From positions 1-64,000 of the forward strand of contig MRSX01000003.1 in the NCBI GenBank assembly GCA_002631715.1: a stretch of DNA of 64,000 nt. The letters run 5' to 3'. Positions 57,701-64,000 of the stretch are shown here, piece after piece; within the stretch, counting starts at the first letter, position 1, and each line of letters begins with the position of its first letter. The translations under genes and the position numbers were made by a program. Source of the stretch: Candidatus Porisulfidus sp. TsSOB. GTDB lineage: Bacteria > Pseudomonadota > Gammaproteobacteria > Poriferisulfidales > Poriferisulfidaceae. Under the pieces are notes generated by a model that was not told where the DNA came from, searched no databases, and saw only the letters and a list, made by a program, of their open reading frames with translations.

Positions 57701-58089
57701 CGGAGGACGGTTGGCACGATACCGGCGACGTCGCCGAACTCGACGATGACGGGTTCCTGAGCCTGCATGGCCGGGCCAAGCGGTTCGCCAAGATCGGCGG
57801 CGAGATGGTGTCGCTCGCCTACGTAGAACAGCGGGTCAGCGAAGTCTGGCCGGAATACCGTCACATCGTCTGCGCAGTCAACCACCCCACTCGAGGCGAA
57901 CAGTTGGTCCTCATTACCGAACACCCCGAACCGGACCGGAGTTGGCTGAGACAGGCCTTGGGGGAACAGGGAGTGGGGGAACTGGCGCGACCCCGGCTGA
58001 TTTTGCCGGTCGAGGCCCTGCCGCTGCTTGGCAGCGGCAAACCGGACCTGCGCCGGGCACAAGAACTAGCCCTCTCGGTGCTACACTAG
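54754..58089 (+). CDS. MFS lysophospholipid transporter / acyl-ACP synthetase fusion with degenerate acyltransferase segment
   Basis: 1111 residues. Residues 1-425 are an LplT-like MFS transporter (GPFFFTQLTGAYNDNVFRN). Residues about 612-1111 are an AMP-forming synthetase with LFTSGSEGEPKGV near 770, YGVTETSPAVS and HDTGDVAEL. In LplT-Aas fusions a PlsC-type acyltransferase lies between them with HxxxxD and FPEGR motifs. Here the linker at about 430-608 lacks both. The first 50 linker residues (PGSLVFARRG, then VRLKPLDPA) look like an eroded version. The activity of that segment is doubtful. Expected role: recycling of lysophospholipids. Confidence 0.75.
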   Translation: MPSTFRLLLTRRLGPFFFTQLTGAYNDNVFRNALVVLITYRITELAGFGSEELVAASAGIFLLPFLLFSALGGKLADHFPRHRLIQHIKLAECALMALTWIGFATGSVGFLFVILFLTGLQSALFGPVKYAILPNLLSRAELLAGNAWVAVGTFISILAGSLTGTLVMGVPDAALWVPGILVISAGAGYLASYRIPAQVPTGAGLRLSFEPFSETARIVREGLSQPRLAWLMLAISWFWMIGVGMLIQLPLFVRDVLAGNEQALAGALAIFTVGVGLGALLCNRWLGGTARATLAPISAAALGAGFVLLSLVPPADVPLRGFAALLEDPQAVTALGILLGLAVAGGFYVTPLYTLVQQRAPEDRRARVIACNNILNSIFMALASATSIVIFQSGGTIVTVWLAMAATALVAALLLLHFTQGSFRHVLLWPIASVVLTTETPPPGSLVFARRGSAWVAWALAATIPGKLEIHVAPALLRRASLRLLACWVRLKPLDPAALDDQWPGNQDKPTRTVLILPPSGPEGEASLLELMQTARERSSHPVEVASVSDPELYMPRFYPRIRVGFENCPLPPRAADEPEALRRDALKIYDLLCELEYRMHCRECTTLQSLYGATRRFGAGYPILADLERTLTYRQLLQAIHAVAQLLGHALPKGQDTVGILLPNAAATPITFFALHTLHRIPVMLNYTAGPANVASACRTAGLTHVVTSRQFVEKADLGGLADALAEDYTLLWLEDLRPQLNLGMKLKAAWRATRPPPKGDPSDPAVVLFTSGSEGEPKGVVLSHRNLQRNRCQVRAVLSLTPQDHLLLCLPTFHSFALGVGLLLPLMAGLRCTLYPSPLHYKQIPELIREHSITVFFSTDTFLNGYGQAASPEDLQSLRLIVAGAEPLKPGTRKFWQERFGLTVHEGYGVTETSPAVSANTFTCNQPGSVGRLMPDIEARLEPLDDSQDTTGATRGRLFLRGPNVMSGYWMPGESRLLTPPEDGWHDTGDVAELDDDGFLSLHGRAKRFAKIGGEMVSLAYVEQRVSEVWPEYRHIVCAVNHPTRGEQLVLITEHPEPDRSWLRQALGEQGVGELARPRLILPVEALPLLGSGKPDLRRAQELALSVLH

Positions 58090-58146
58090 TTTTCGAGGCG
58101 CAATGGTGAATGCCCACTCCTTTGGAACGTCCATTGGGAGGTGCGG

Positions 58147-59658
58147 ATGCAAGAAATAACGCCGGTTTCCATGGATCTGCTGATAGGCGCAGTGGACGTG
58201 CTGGCGTCAGTCCTGCTGTTCGGCATCGGACTCCTCATTCTGGCCGCGATGGTGCTCTACATCATCGACGTCACGCAGACCCGCCACGCGGTGCGCCGCA
58301 ACTATCCCGTCATCGGACGTTTCCGATACTGGTTCGAGCATCTCGGCGAATTCTTCCGCCAGTACTTCTTCGCCATGGATCGCGAAGAAATGCCATTCAA
58401 CCGGGCCCAGCGTTCCTGGATCTACCGCGCCAGCAAGAACATCACCAACACCCTGCCCTTCGGCTCGACCCGGGACCTGACGCGCCCCGGCACCGTCCTG
58501 TTCGTCAACGCCACTTACCCGGATCTCGGGAAATCAGACACCGATTCTCCGCCGCTGACCATCGGCCCGGACACCGCCGAACCCTATTCCAGCGAACATT
58601 TCTTCCACATTTCGGGCATGAGCTACGGGGCCATCTCGAACGTTGCCGTCCAAGCGCTGTCGCGCGGTGCCGCCAAGGCGGGATGCTGGCTCAACACCGG
58701 CGAGGGCGGACTGGCCCCATACCACTTGGAGGGTGATTGCGACCTGGTCTTCCAGATCGGCACCGCCAAATACGGCGTGCGCGACGAGCACGGCAACCTT
58801 TCGGATACGCGTCTTCGAGAGCTGGCCGAAATCCCGCAAATACGCATGTTCGAGATCAAACTCTCCCAAGGCGCAAAGCCCGGTATGGGAGGGCTTCTTC
58901 CGCGCGTCAAGGTTACGAAGGAAATCGCCCAGATTCGCGGGATTTCGCCAGGCAAGGCGTCGCGCAGCCCGCGCCGGCATCCGGACATCGGCAATCCTGC
59001 GGAATTGTTGGACATGGTGGCCCACATCCGCGACCTGACCGGCAAGCCGGTTGGCTTCAAGACCGTGGTCGGCTCCGAACAGATGCTGGATGATTGGATC
59101 GAAGAAATCCTGCGGCGGGGCCCCGCCTCTGCGCCCGACTTCATCACCATCGACGGCTGCGACGGTGGCAGCGGTGCTGCTCCCATGCCACTGCTGGACG
59201 CGGTCGGACTGCCGTTGCGCGAAAGCCTGCCGATGACGGTCGATCGCCTGGAGCAGAGCGGCCTGCGCGAGCGCGTGCGCGTCGTCGCGTCCGGCAAGCA
59301 GGTCAATCCGTCCGACGTGGCCTGGGCGCTGTGCCTGGGTGCAGACTTCATCAGTTCGGCTCGCGCGTTCATGTTCGCACTCGGCTGCATCCAGGCCATG
59401 CAGTGCAATCGCAACACCTGTCCCACCGGCGTCACCACGCACGACCCGCGGCTGCAACAGGGCCTGAATCCGACAAACAAGGCCGTCCGGGTTGCCCACT
59501 TGGCCCGCAACATGGAAGCGGAAGTCGCCATGATCGCGCATTCCTGCGGTGTGCCTCACCCGCGTGCGCTGAACCGGACCCACGCGCGCATCGTGCAGCC
59601 CGACGGTCTGAGCGTCTCGCTGCACAAGCTTTATCCCATGCCGGCCCGGACCACCTGA
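58147..59658 (+). CDS. FMN-binding glutamate synthase-family protein
   Basis: 503 residues. An N-terminal membrane helix (LASVLLFGIGLLILAAMVLYI) is followed by a GltB-type FMN/4Fe barrel core (FHISGMSYGAISNVAVQAL, NTGEGGLAPYH, and the GCDGGSGAAPM segment). The 3Fe-4S cysteines are present as C-x5-C-x4-C (GCIQAMQCNRNTCPTG). The glutaminase and GltD parts are missing, so true glutamate synthase activity cannot be assumed. GGGAGG lies 5 bases before the ATG at 58147. The antiporter-like gene follows after 7 bp. Confidence 0.85.
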   Translation: MQEITPVSMDLLIGAVDVLASVLLFGIGLLILAAMVLYIIDVTQTRHAVRRNYPVIGRFRYWFEHLGEFFRQYFFAMDREEMPFNRAQRSWIYRASKNITNTLPFGSTRDLTRPGTVLFVNATYPDLGKSDTDSPPLTIGPDTAEPYSSEHFFHISGMSYGAISNVAVQALSRGAAKAGCWLNTGEGGLAPYHLEGDCDLVFQIGTAKYGVRDEHGNLSDTRLRELAEIPQIRMFEIKLSQGAKPGMGGLLPRVKVTKEIAQIRGISPGKASRSPRRHPDIGNPAELLDMVAHIRDLTGKPVGFKTVVGSEQMLDDWIEEILRRGPASAPDFITIDGCDGGSGAAPMPLLDAVGLPLRESLPMTVDRLEQSGLRERVRVVASGKQVNPSDVAWALCLGADFISSARAFMFALGCIQAMQCNRNTCPTGVTTHDPRLQQGLNPTNKAVRVAHLARNMEAEVAMIAHSCGVPHPRALNRTHARIVQPDGLSVSLHKLYPMPARTT

Positions 59659-59665
59659 ATCCGCC

Positions 59666-60913
59666 ATGGACCTGCTTCTTACGATTTCGAGCCTCGCGGG
59701 CCTGCTGCTGGTGGGCTTGATGCTGAAGCCCTTGGCCAGCCGCCTGAGGTTTCCGTTCGAGGCGCTGCTTCTGCTGCTGGGCTTCGCGTTCGGCAGCCTG
59801 GTCGCCGACGCCGACCAAGTGGGCCTGCACAGCGGCATACTGCGCGACCTGGTCTTCTACGTGTTCCTGCCGGTCCTGATCTTCTCTGCCGCTTACAGCA
59901 TGGATGCGCCGAGTTTCGGGCGCAACTTGCTTGGCGTCATTCTTCTGGCATTGCCACTGTCGCTGATCTGCCTGGCGCTCACTTCCGTCCTGATCTATTA
60001 CGGCATCGGCCACCCGAGCGGGTTTCCGTGGATTGCGGCTCTGCTGACCGGCACCATGCTGATCGCCACCCACAGCCAGCCGCTCCAGCAGGTTTTCAGG
60101 CATCTGAACCTGCCCCCGGACTTGCGCACGCTGATCAGTGGCGAGGACCTGCTGAACAACGCCTTCGGCATCGTACTTTTCACCTTGCTGCTGGCATTCG
60201 CCCTGGAACCTGACCTGGCCCTGGGGCCCCAGGAAATTGCGCTGTATTTTGCTTGGGAGGTGATCGGCGGTGCCATCATTGGGCTTGCCATCGGATTCGT
60301 TGCCCTGATTTTCCTTCGGTTGCGCAATCCTTCCCCGCATGAAGTGGCCCTGTTCACCCTGGTAACCGCCTACATGGCCTACTTGGTCGCAGATCATGTG
60401 CTCAACGTCTCCGGTGTCTTGTCCGTGCTGGCGACGGCACTGATCATGGGTCGCACCATGCATCAGGACCTGGACGCTCCGCAAGACCACTTTGTGGACG
60501 AATTCTGGCGTCTCATGGCCAACTTTGCCGAATCCATGCTCTACTTGATGCTCGGGTTGAGCATTTCGATCAACATCTTCTCGGAACGCTACCTGGCCAT
60601 CTTGATCGGGATCGGCGCGGTAATCCTGGCCCGCATCATCGGCCTCACCCTCGTGATGCCGATCCTGACCCGGACGAACAAGGCACTGAAGGAACTTCCA
60701 GATCACAACATCCTTTATGTCAGCAGTGCCCGCGGCGCCGTCACCGTGGGACTGGCGCTGAGCGTGCCGATCGATCTTGACTACTGGTGGACCATCGAGT
60801 CCATCGGCTTCGGGGTGGTGCTTTTCTCTGTCCTTGTCCAAGCGCCTCTGCTGGAGCTCTGGAGGCAGAAAAAACTGAAGAGAGGAGAAGAAGAGATTAC
60901 AGATCCTGATTGA
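59666..60913 (+). CDS. CPA1-type cation:proton antiporter-like membrane protein with altered motif
   Basis: 415 residues, about 12 membrane segments, resembling NhaP/CPA1 transporters. The site usually containing the transport Asp (ESLLND) reads GEDLLNNAFGIV, Asn replacing Asp, and the TDP-type region reads IATHSQPLQQVF. The RGAV-type segment near the C-terminus (SSARGAVTVGLAL) is kept. So it belongs to the superfamily but may not exchange protons in the usual way. It is probably in one unit with the glutamate synthase-like gene. Confidence 0.75.
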   Translation: MDLLLTISSLAGLLLVGLMLKPLASRLRFPFEALLLLLGFAFGSLVADADQVGLHSGILRDLVFYVFLPVLIFSAAYSMDAPSFGRNLLGVILLALPLSLICLALTSVLIYYGIGHPSGFPWIAALLTGTMLIATHSQPLQQVFRHLNLPPDLRTLISGEDLLNNAFGIVLFTLLLAFALEPDLALGPQEIALYFAWEVIGGAIIGLAIGFVALIFLRLRNPSPHEVALFTLVTAYMAYLVADHVLNVSGVLSVLATALIMGRTMHQDLDAPQDHFVDEFWRLMANFAESMLYLMLGLSISINIFSERYLAILIGIGAVILARIIGLTLVMPILTRTNKALKELPDHNILYVSSARGAVTVGLALSVPIDLDYWWTIESIGFGVVLFSVLVQAPLLELWRQKKLKRGEEEITDPD

Positions 60914-60958
60914 ACCCCGAACTGGAGACAATGCCTCTACTTCTCCAAGCGCTTCCCT

Positions 60959-61660
60959 TCACGGAAAATTCTGCCAATTCTCCTCGCCATACACCAGCCA
61001 GGCATCGACCCGGCTTCCATCCCACCGATAGCACACATGCCTGCCTTGAGCAGGGATGCCAACGACATCGGGCCAGAATGCCGCGACGGCGTCGCCAGCC
61101 GAACAACGCACACTGGGGTAGACAATACCGTCGCTGGCGTGTTCCTGCCGCAATTCGTGCGCCAGTGATTGCGCGGCAGTGTAATCGTCGACATCCAATG
61201 CAAACCTGAAATCGGTTTCACCGCGCAGGTCGTGCAATTTCGCATCCAGACATCCAACCAGTTCTCGATAATCCGCAGTCGACGGGCTTTCTTCGGTCGC
61301 AGACATGAACCGCTCGAAATGGAATACTGATTCCGCCAACGCCACCTCGAAACTGTCGCCGACATAGCAGACACCGTAACGCCCGTCACTGAAACGACTT
61401 GGCCGATCACCTGAAATGTGACAGAACGGAGCCATCGCCCAACTGGCACCAGACCCCGAGACGCGCCGTTCCGGTGGAATCAAGTGAATCGCACCGATTT
61501 GGTCGCGTACCCGCGGGTTGGTTTTGGCTTCTGCATTGGCAATTAATTCCCAATCGGCAGGATCAGCGATGTCTTCGAACAGGTCAATCGGTGGATAGAT
61601 CGACCGGATAAGGCGGTATGTTTGTCGCCAGGAAACTCGACTGAGGGGAGGGACTACCAT
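60959..61660 (-). CDS. RES-domain NADase toxin
   Basis: 233 residues with a RES domain (R-E-S residues spread over WRQTYRLIRSIYPP, RYGVCYVGDSFEVALAESVFH and the DGIVYPSVR stretch). RES toxins deplete NAD+. The start at 61660 overlaps the end of the Xre-type antitoxin by 7 bp, the usual order for RES-Xre pairs, so the two are co-translated. Confidence 0.88.
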   Translation of the reverse strand: MVVPPLSRVSWRQTYRLIRSIYPPIDLFEDIADPADWELIANAEAKTNPRVRDQIGAIHLIPPERRVSGSGASWAMAPFCHISGDRPSRFSDGRYGVCYVGDSFEVALAESVFHFERFMSATEESPSTADYRELVGCLDAKLHDLRGETDFRFALDVDDYTAAQSLAHELRQEHASDGIVYPSVRCSAGDAVAAFWPDVVGIPAQGRHVCYRWDGSRVDAWLVYGEENWQNFP

Positions 61661-62073
61661 CCCCCCCGCTCCGCATCAAGATAGGCACGGACTGCCACCA
61701 AGTCGGAAATGGAGCCAGCCAGCAAACGGCCCAGCGCGGAACCGCCCCCAAATACCTGATTCGGCTTATGCAACCAATCGTAGGCCCGCGACGGTTCAGG
61801 AAACATGTAGCGCAAACTCTTGTGAACGCCCATCAGTATGGACAGGCGCTCGCGGATATCCCGCGAGATGCGCGACTGGTCAACATCCCCGGCTTTCCAG
61901 CGGGCGTAAGTCCGCGTTGCTGGCTCTCCCAACAGGATGCGTCCCTGCCGGTCGTTCAACTGCCAGCGCTTTACCAAGTTGAAGAAAGCTCGAAGCATGG
62001 CACCCGTCTCTGCATCATTGATGCTGGAAGAAACAGGAACCGTATCCTGCAAAATAGAAGCATTTCTTGCCAT
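61654..62073 (-). CDS. Xre/MbcA/ParS-type antitoxin of the RES system
   Basis: 139 residues. A DUF2384-like C-terminal region (FGGGSALGRLLAGSISDLVAVRAYLD) and a helix-turn-helix part before it (DRQGRILLGEPATRTYARWKAG) match RES-partner antitoxins that cap the toxin. The ATG at 62073 is chosen because the promoter and operator sit right before it. Longer open-frame starts further upstream would cross that operator. Confidence 0.85.
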   Translation of the reverse strand: MARNASILQDTVPVSSSINDAETGAMLRAFFNLVKRWQLNDRQGRILLGEPATRTYARWKAGDVDQSRISRDIRERLSILMGVHKSLRYMFPEPSRAYDWLHKPNQVFGGGSALGRLLAGSISDLVAVRAYLDAERGGW

Positions 62074-62109
62074 ATGGCGAATTATATAATAATTATAGCC
62101 AAATGGCAA
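62067..62109 (-). promoter_or_regulatory. Promoter-operator of the RES/Xre unit
   Basis: On the minus strand TTGCCA (62104-62109), a 17-bp spacer and TATAAT (62081-62086) form a strong promoter. TTGCCATATGGC (62067-62078) and its inverted near-copy GCCAAATGGCAA (62098-62109) flank it. One covers the -35, the other the start codon. The transcript start would fall about one base before the ATG, so the mRNA may be leaderless. Repression by the antitoxin is inferred. Confidence 0.7.
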
Positions 62110-62159
62110 TCTTATCCGGTCTCGGTCAAACCTGCTGGACGAGTCCGGCGACAAGTCGA

Positions 62160-63245
62160 TCAGTAGACGTACGGAATAATCCGTTTCGGCACTTTCTCCC
62201 GATACTGGTGCCATAACTCACCGTATTTCTCTTCGCAGCGATGGTCATCGTCGCGTTCGCGCGTAGGCAGGAACACAGCGTAATAAAGCGGGTACAGCCA
62301 AGGCACGATTAGCCAGGGCCACCCCAACGAAAGCGTCAGGCCGGTCGCCATCAAGACCTCACCTAAATAATTGATATGTCTTGATAAGCCCCAGAAACCG
62401 CTACACAGAACGTGCCGCTCTCCGTCCGAGATGCTTTGCGGCTTGATCAACCCCAGAAATACATGTGAAGGGTCTCGCTTGAAATAGTACTTCTGCATGT
62501 TTGCACCGCGCGCCAAGACCCACCCTGAAAAGAAAACGACCGCCGAGAGGATCAAGTACCAAGTCGGCGAATCCGGGTTGGGCAAGTCAGCTGTCGCCCA
62601 CAGGCCGACTCCGTAGAAGTACGGGTAGAACACCAGGCACCCCCCGACGAGCTTGAACCCCAGCCGTTCCGCGAACAGGTCGTAGGTGTACAAGTGGACA
62701 TGCTCGAACACCAGGTACTCGCAGATGAACCAGGTGAACAGGCAGACGTACAAGATTACGCCCAGGGAAAAATCCGTCGGATGGTTCAGGACATGGTACG
62801 CGGCGAAAGACAGCAGGTTAAGCTCAAGCACGATGGCGCCGGCCGCGTAAAGATACATCTTCGCGTCTACCCGCCCGCCCGCCAGGCTTGGGTTCTTCTT
62901 TCGACCGAGAAAATAGTCCTTGAGCCAGGAAGCCGATTGGGTCGGTACGTCACGCAGGGCGAGACCGGAAGCGATCAGTCCGAGGACAAACGCGCCGGCG
63001 AGACCGCTCCAGCGATGTTGCCAGAGCCACTCATAAGGCATCAGCCCGGTGTGCCCCGCCACAAACCAGGCAACAACAACCAAAAGGAAGACAGGAAGCC
63101 CGTTCAGTCGGTAGGTTATCGGTTCGTTCGAGGTTTCATCCCGGGCGTAGCCTTCGGCCCGGCGGGCCGGCACTAAGGCCTGGAGTGCCAGAATCAGGGC
63201 GAAGAGTCCCCAAGGCGCAAAGAACCCCAGCAGGTGCTCGATCAC
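62160..63245 (-). CDS. ERG4/ERG24-family sterol reductase (C14-reductase-like)
   Basis: 361 residues, polytopic. The C-terminal third has the ERG4/ERG24 signature: GFWGLSRHINYLGEVL, then RERDDDHRCEEKYGELWHQY and PKRIIPYVY. Upstream residues include an Asn-x-x-Lys-type segment (FKRDPSHVFLG). The GTG at 63245 overlaps the SDR stop as GTGA. Bacterial relatives such as the Methylomicrobium sterol reductase are somewhat longer. Delta14 or another double-bond position cannot be decided. The context with an SDR supports sterol or steroid metabolism. Confidence 0.75.
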   Translation of the reverse strand: MIEHLLGFFAPWGLFALILALQALVPARRAEGYARDETSNEPITYRLNGLPVFLLVVVAWFVAGHTGLMPYEWLWQHRWSGLAGAFVLGLIASGLALRDVPTQSASWLKDYFLGRKKNPSLAGGRVDAKMYLYAAGAIVLELNLLSFAAYHVLNHPTDFSLGVILYVCLFTWFICEYLVFEHVHLYTYDLFAERLGFKLVGGCLVFYPYFYGVGLWATADLPNPDSPTWYLILSAVVFFSGWVLARGANMQKYYFKRDPSHVFLGLIKPQSISDGERHVLCSGFWGLSRHINYLGEVLMATGLTLSLGWPWLIVPWLYPLYYAVFLPTRERDDDHRCEEKYGELWHQYREKVPKRIIPYVY

Positions 63246-64000
63246 AGCAGACGCCGGGTCGATCGGCCAATGACCCGGATAGCAGCCTTTCGGGGAAGTA
63301 GACGGGTCGTGAGGAATGCCGCCATCCGGTTGATCGCGCCCGGAATGAAACGCGGACCCCGGCCCAGCGCCCGAAGCGTCCGTTTCGCCACCACCGCAGG
63401 ATCCAGCATCCCGGGCGCACCCATATTGAAAGTGCGCTGGTAGCCTGGCGTCGGCATTGCGCCGGCGCACGACACGACCACGTCAATATTCCGCTCGCCG
63501 AGTTCGGCCCAGAGCCCTTCCGCCAAGATAGTATTGAACGCTTTGCTGGCCGCATACGCGGCAACCCCGGGAGAGCCCTGCATGCCGGCCAAGGAAGAGA
63601 CCAGAACGACGGCGCCCCTGTTCCGTTCGCACATGGCGGGAGCCAAGGCCCGAATCGTCGTGACCGGACCCTGTACGTTGACGCGGACGAGTTGCTCCAG
63701 GCTGTCCGGATCCATTTCGGCGAACCGTCCCGTCGGGACGTAAGCCGCGTTGTAGACGATGATTCCGATCTCGAGGTCGGCCGTGGCCTCCTGCAGGATT
63801 CGAGCGAGTTCCGTGTCGGCCAGATCCTGGACCAGGCATCGCACTTCGACCCCGTGTCGGCGCCGGATGTCCTCGGCCACGCCTGAAAGCAACTCCGCCT
63901 GCCGGGCGATCAGGAGGAGATTCATCCCGTTTTCTGCAAGCTGCTTCGCGAATTCCGCCCCCAGTCCTTCCGAGGCACCCGCAACCACAGCCCAAGAGCC
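63242..64000 (-). CDS. Short-chain dehydrogenase (SDR), 5' end outside the window
   Basis: About 252 residues visible, beginning beyond 64000. The cofactor motif reads GASEGLGAEF, the catalytic Ser is in VLVSSLAG and Tyr-x-x-x-Lys in AYAASKAF. The overall order resembles the HSD17B12-like or classical SDR group. It is translationally coupled to the sterol reductase. The substrate is not known. Confidence 0.82.
   Translation of the reverse strand, partial: GSWAVVAGASEGLGAEFAKQLAENGMNLLLIARQAELLSGVAEDIRRRHGVEVRCLVQDLADTELARILQEATADLEIGIIVYNAAYVPTGRFAEMDPDSLEQLVRVNVQGPVTTIRALAPAMCERNRGAVVLVSSLAGMQGSPGVAAYAASKAFNTILAEGLWAELGERNIDVVVSCAGAMPTPGYQRTFNMGAPGMLDPAVVAKRTLRALGRGPRFIPGAINRMAAFLTTRLLPRKAAIRVIGRSTRRLL

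Noticed and set aside
59432-60931. Long antisense open frame of 499 codons over the antiporter-like gene
   Set aside because: The product is rich in Gln, His and Arg repeats and has no domain; the sense frame is a good membrane protein.
62074-62214. Longer N-terminus for the RES antitoxin
   Set aside because: It would run through the promoter and both operator arms.
63246-63470. Longer N-terminus for the sterol reductase
   Set aside because: The extra residues overlap the SDR frame and are Gly/Arg/Pro rich; the GTG at 63245 is coupled to the SDR stop.

Overview
The window is a chromosomal segment of a gammaproteobacterium. The placement rests on several gene orders that are standard in that class: ndk-rlmN-hisS-yfgM-bamB-der, rpoZ-spoT-ridA-recG, pilD-coaE-zapD, divergent bamD / rluD-pgeF, trxA-rho, rnr-rlmB-purD and a fadE-fadI-fadJ-fadD beta-oxidation set. 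I cannot name the genus. The core is GC-rich. Three blocks are visibly AT-richer and look acquired: about 6430-9230, 13070-16450 and a short piece around 28290-28510.

Layout. 1-6421: a broken EI24-family fragment, then a minus-strand housekeeping run (ndk, rlmN, hisS, yfgM, bamB, der) with translational coupling. 6430-9230: an AT-rich accessory block with a HicB/HicA-like pair, small orphan genes, two small lipoproteins, direct repeats and a strong palindrome. 9242-13019: groES-groEL with a heat-shock type promoter and a terminator, and divergent purH. 13071-16330: a compact restriction-modification pair, in which one polypeptide carries a PD-(D/E)xK nuclease domain and an N6-adenine methylase, and the other is a two-TRD specificity subunit. 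16496-28196: rhodanese, pgeF, rluD, bamD, nadE, a PQQ sugar dehydrogenase, pilD, coaE, zapD, recG, ridA and a small membrane coiled-coil protein.

28523-37650: spoT and rpoZ face trxA and rho, followed by convergent purD-rlmB-rnr and a small conserved gene. 37795-41184: a secreted calcineurin-like phosphoesterase and a lone TnpB. 41201-51413: a long minus-strand fatty-acid oxidation operon with a YiiX-like hydrolase, a 2OG-Fe(II) oxygenase and an unknown protein upstream. 51519-60913: small conserved genes, cysS, hisI, an MFS/acyl-ACP-synthetase fusion with an eroded acyltransferase segment, an FMN glutamate-synthase-like protein and an antiporter-like protein with an altered catalytic motif. 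60959-64000: a RES/Xre toxin-antitoxin pair with a readable promoter-operator, then an ERG4/ERG24-type sterol reductase translationally coupled to an SDR that runs off the window.

The most interesting regions are the nuclease-methylase fusion with its duplicated specificity subunit, the sterol-reductase/SDR pair, the MFS fusion with a degenerate middle domain, the antiporter-like protein lacking the usual Asp, and the TnpB without a TnpA. I saw no rRNA, tRNA or CRISPR array by eye.
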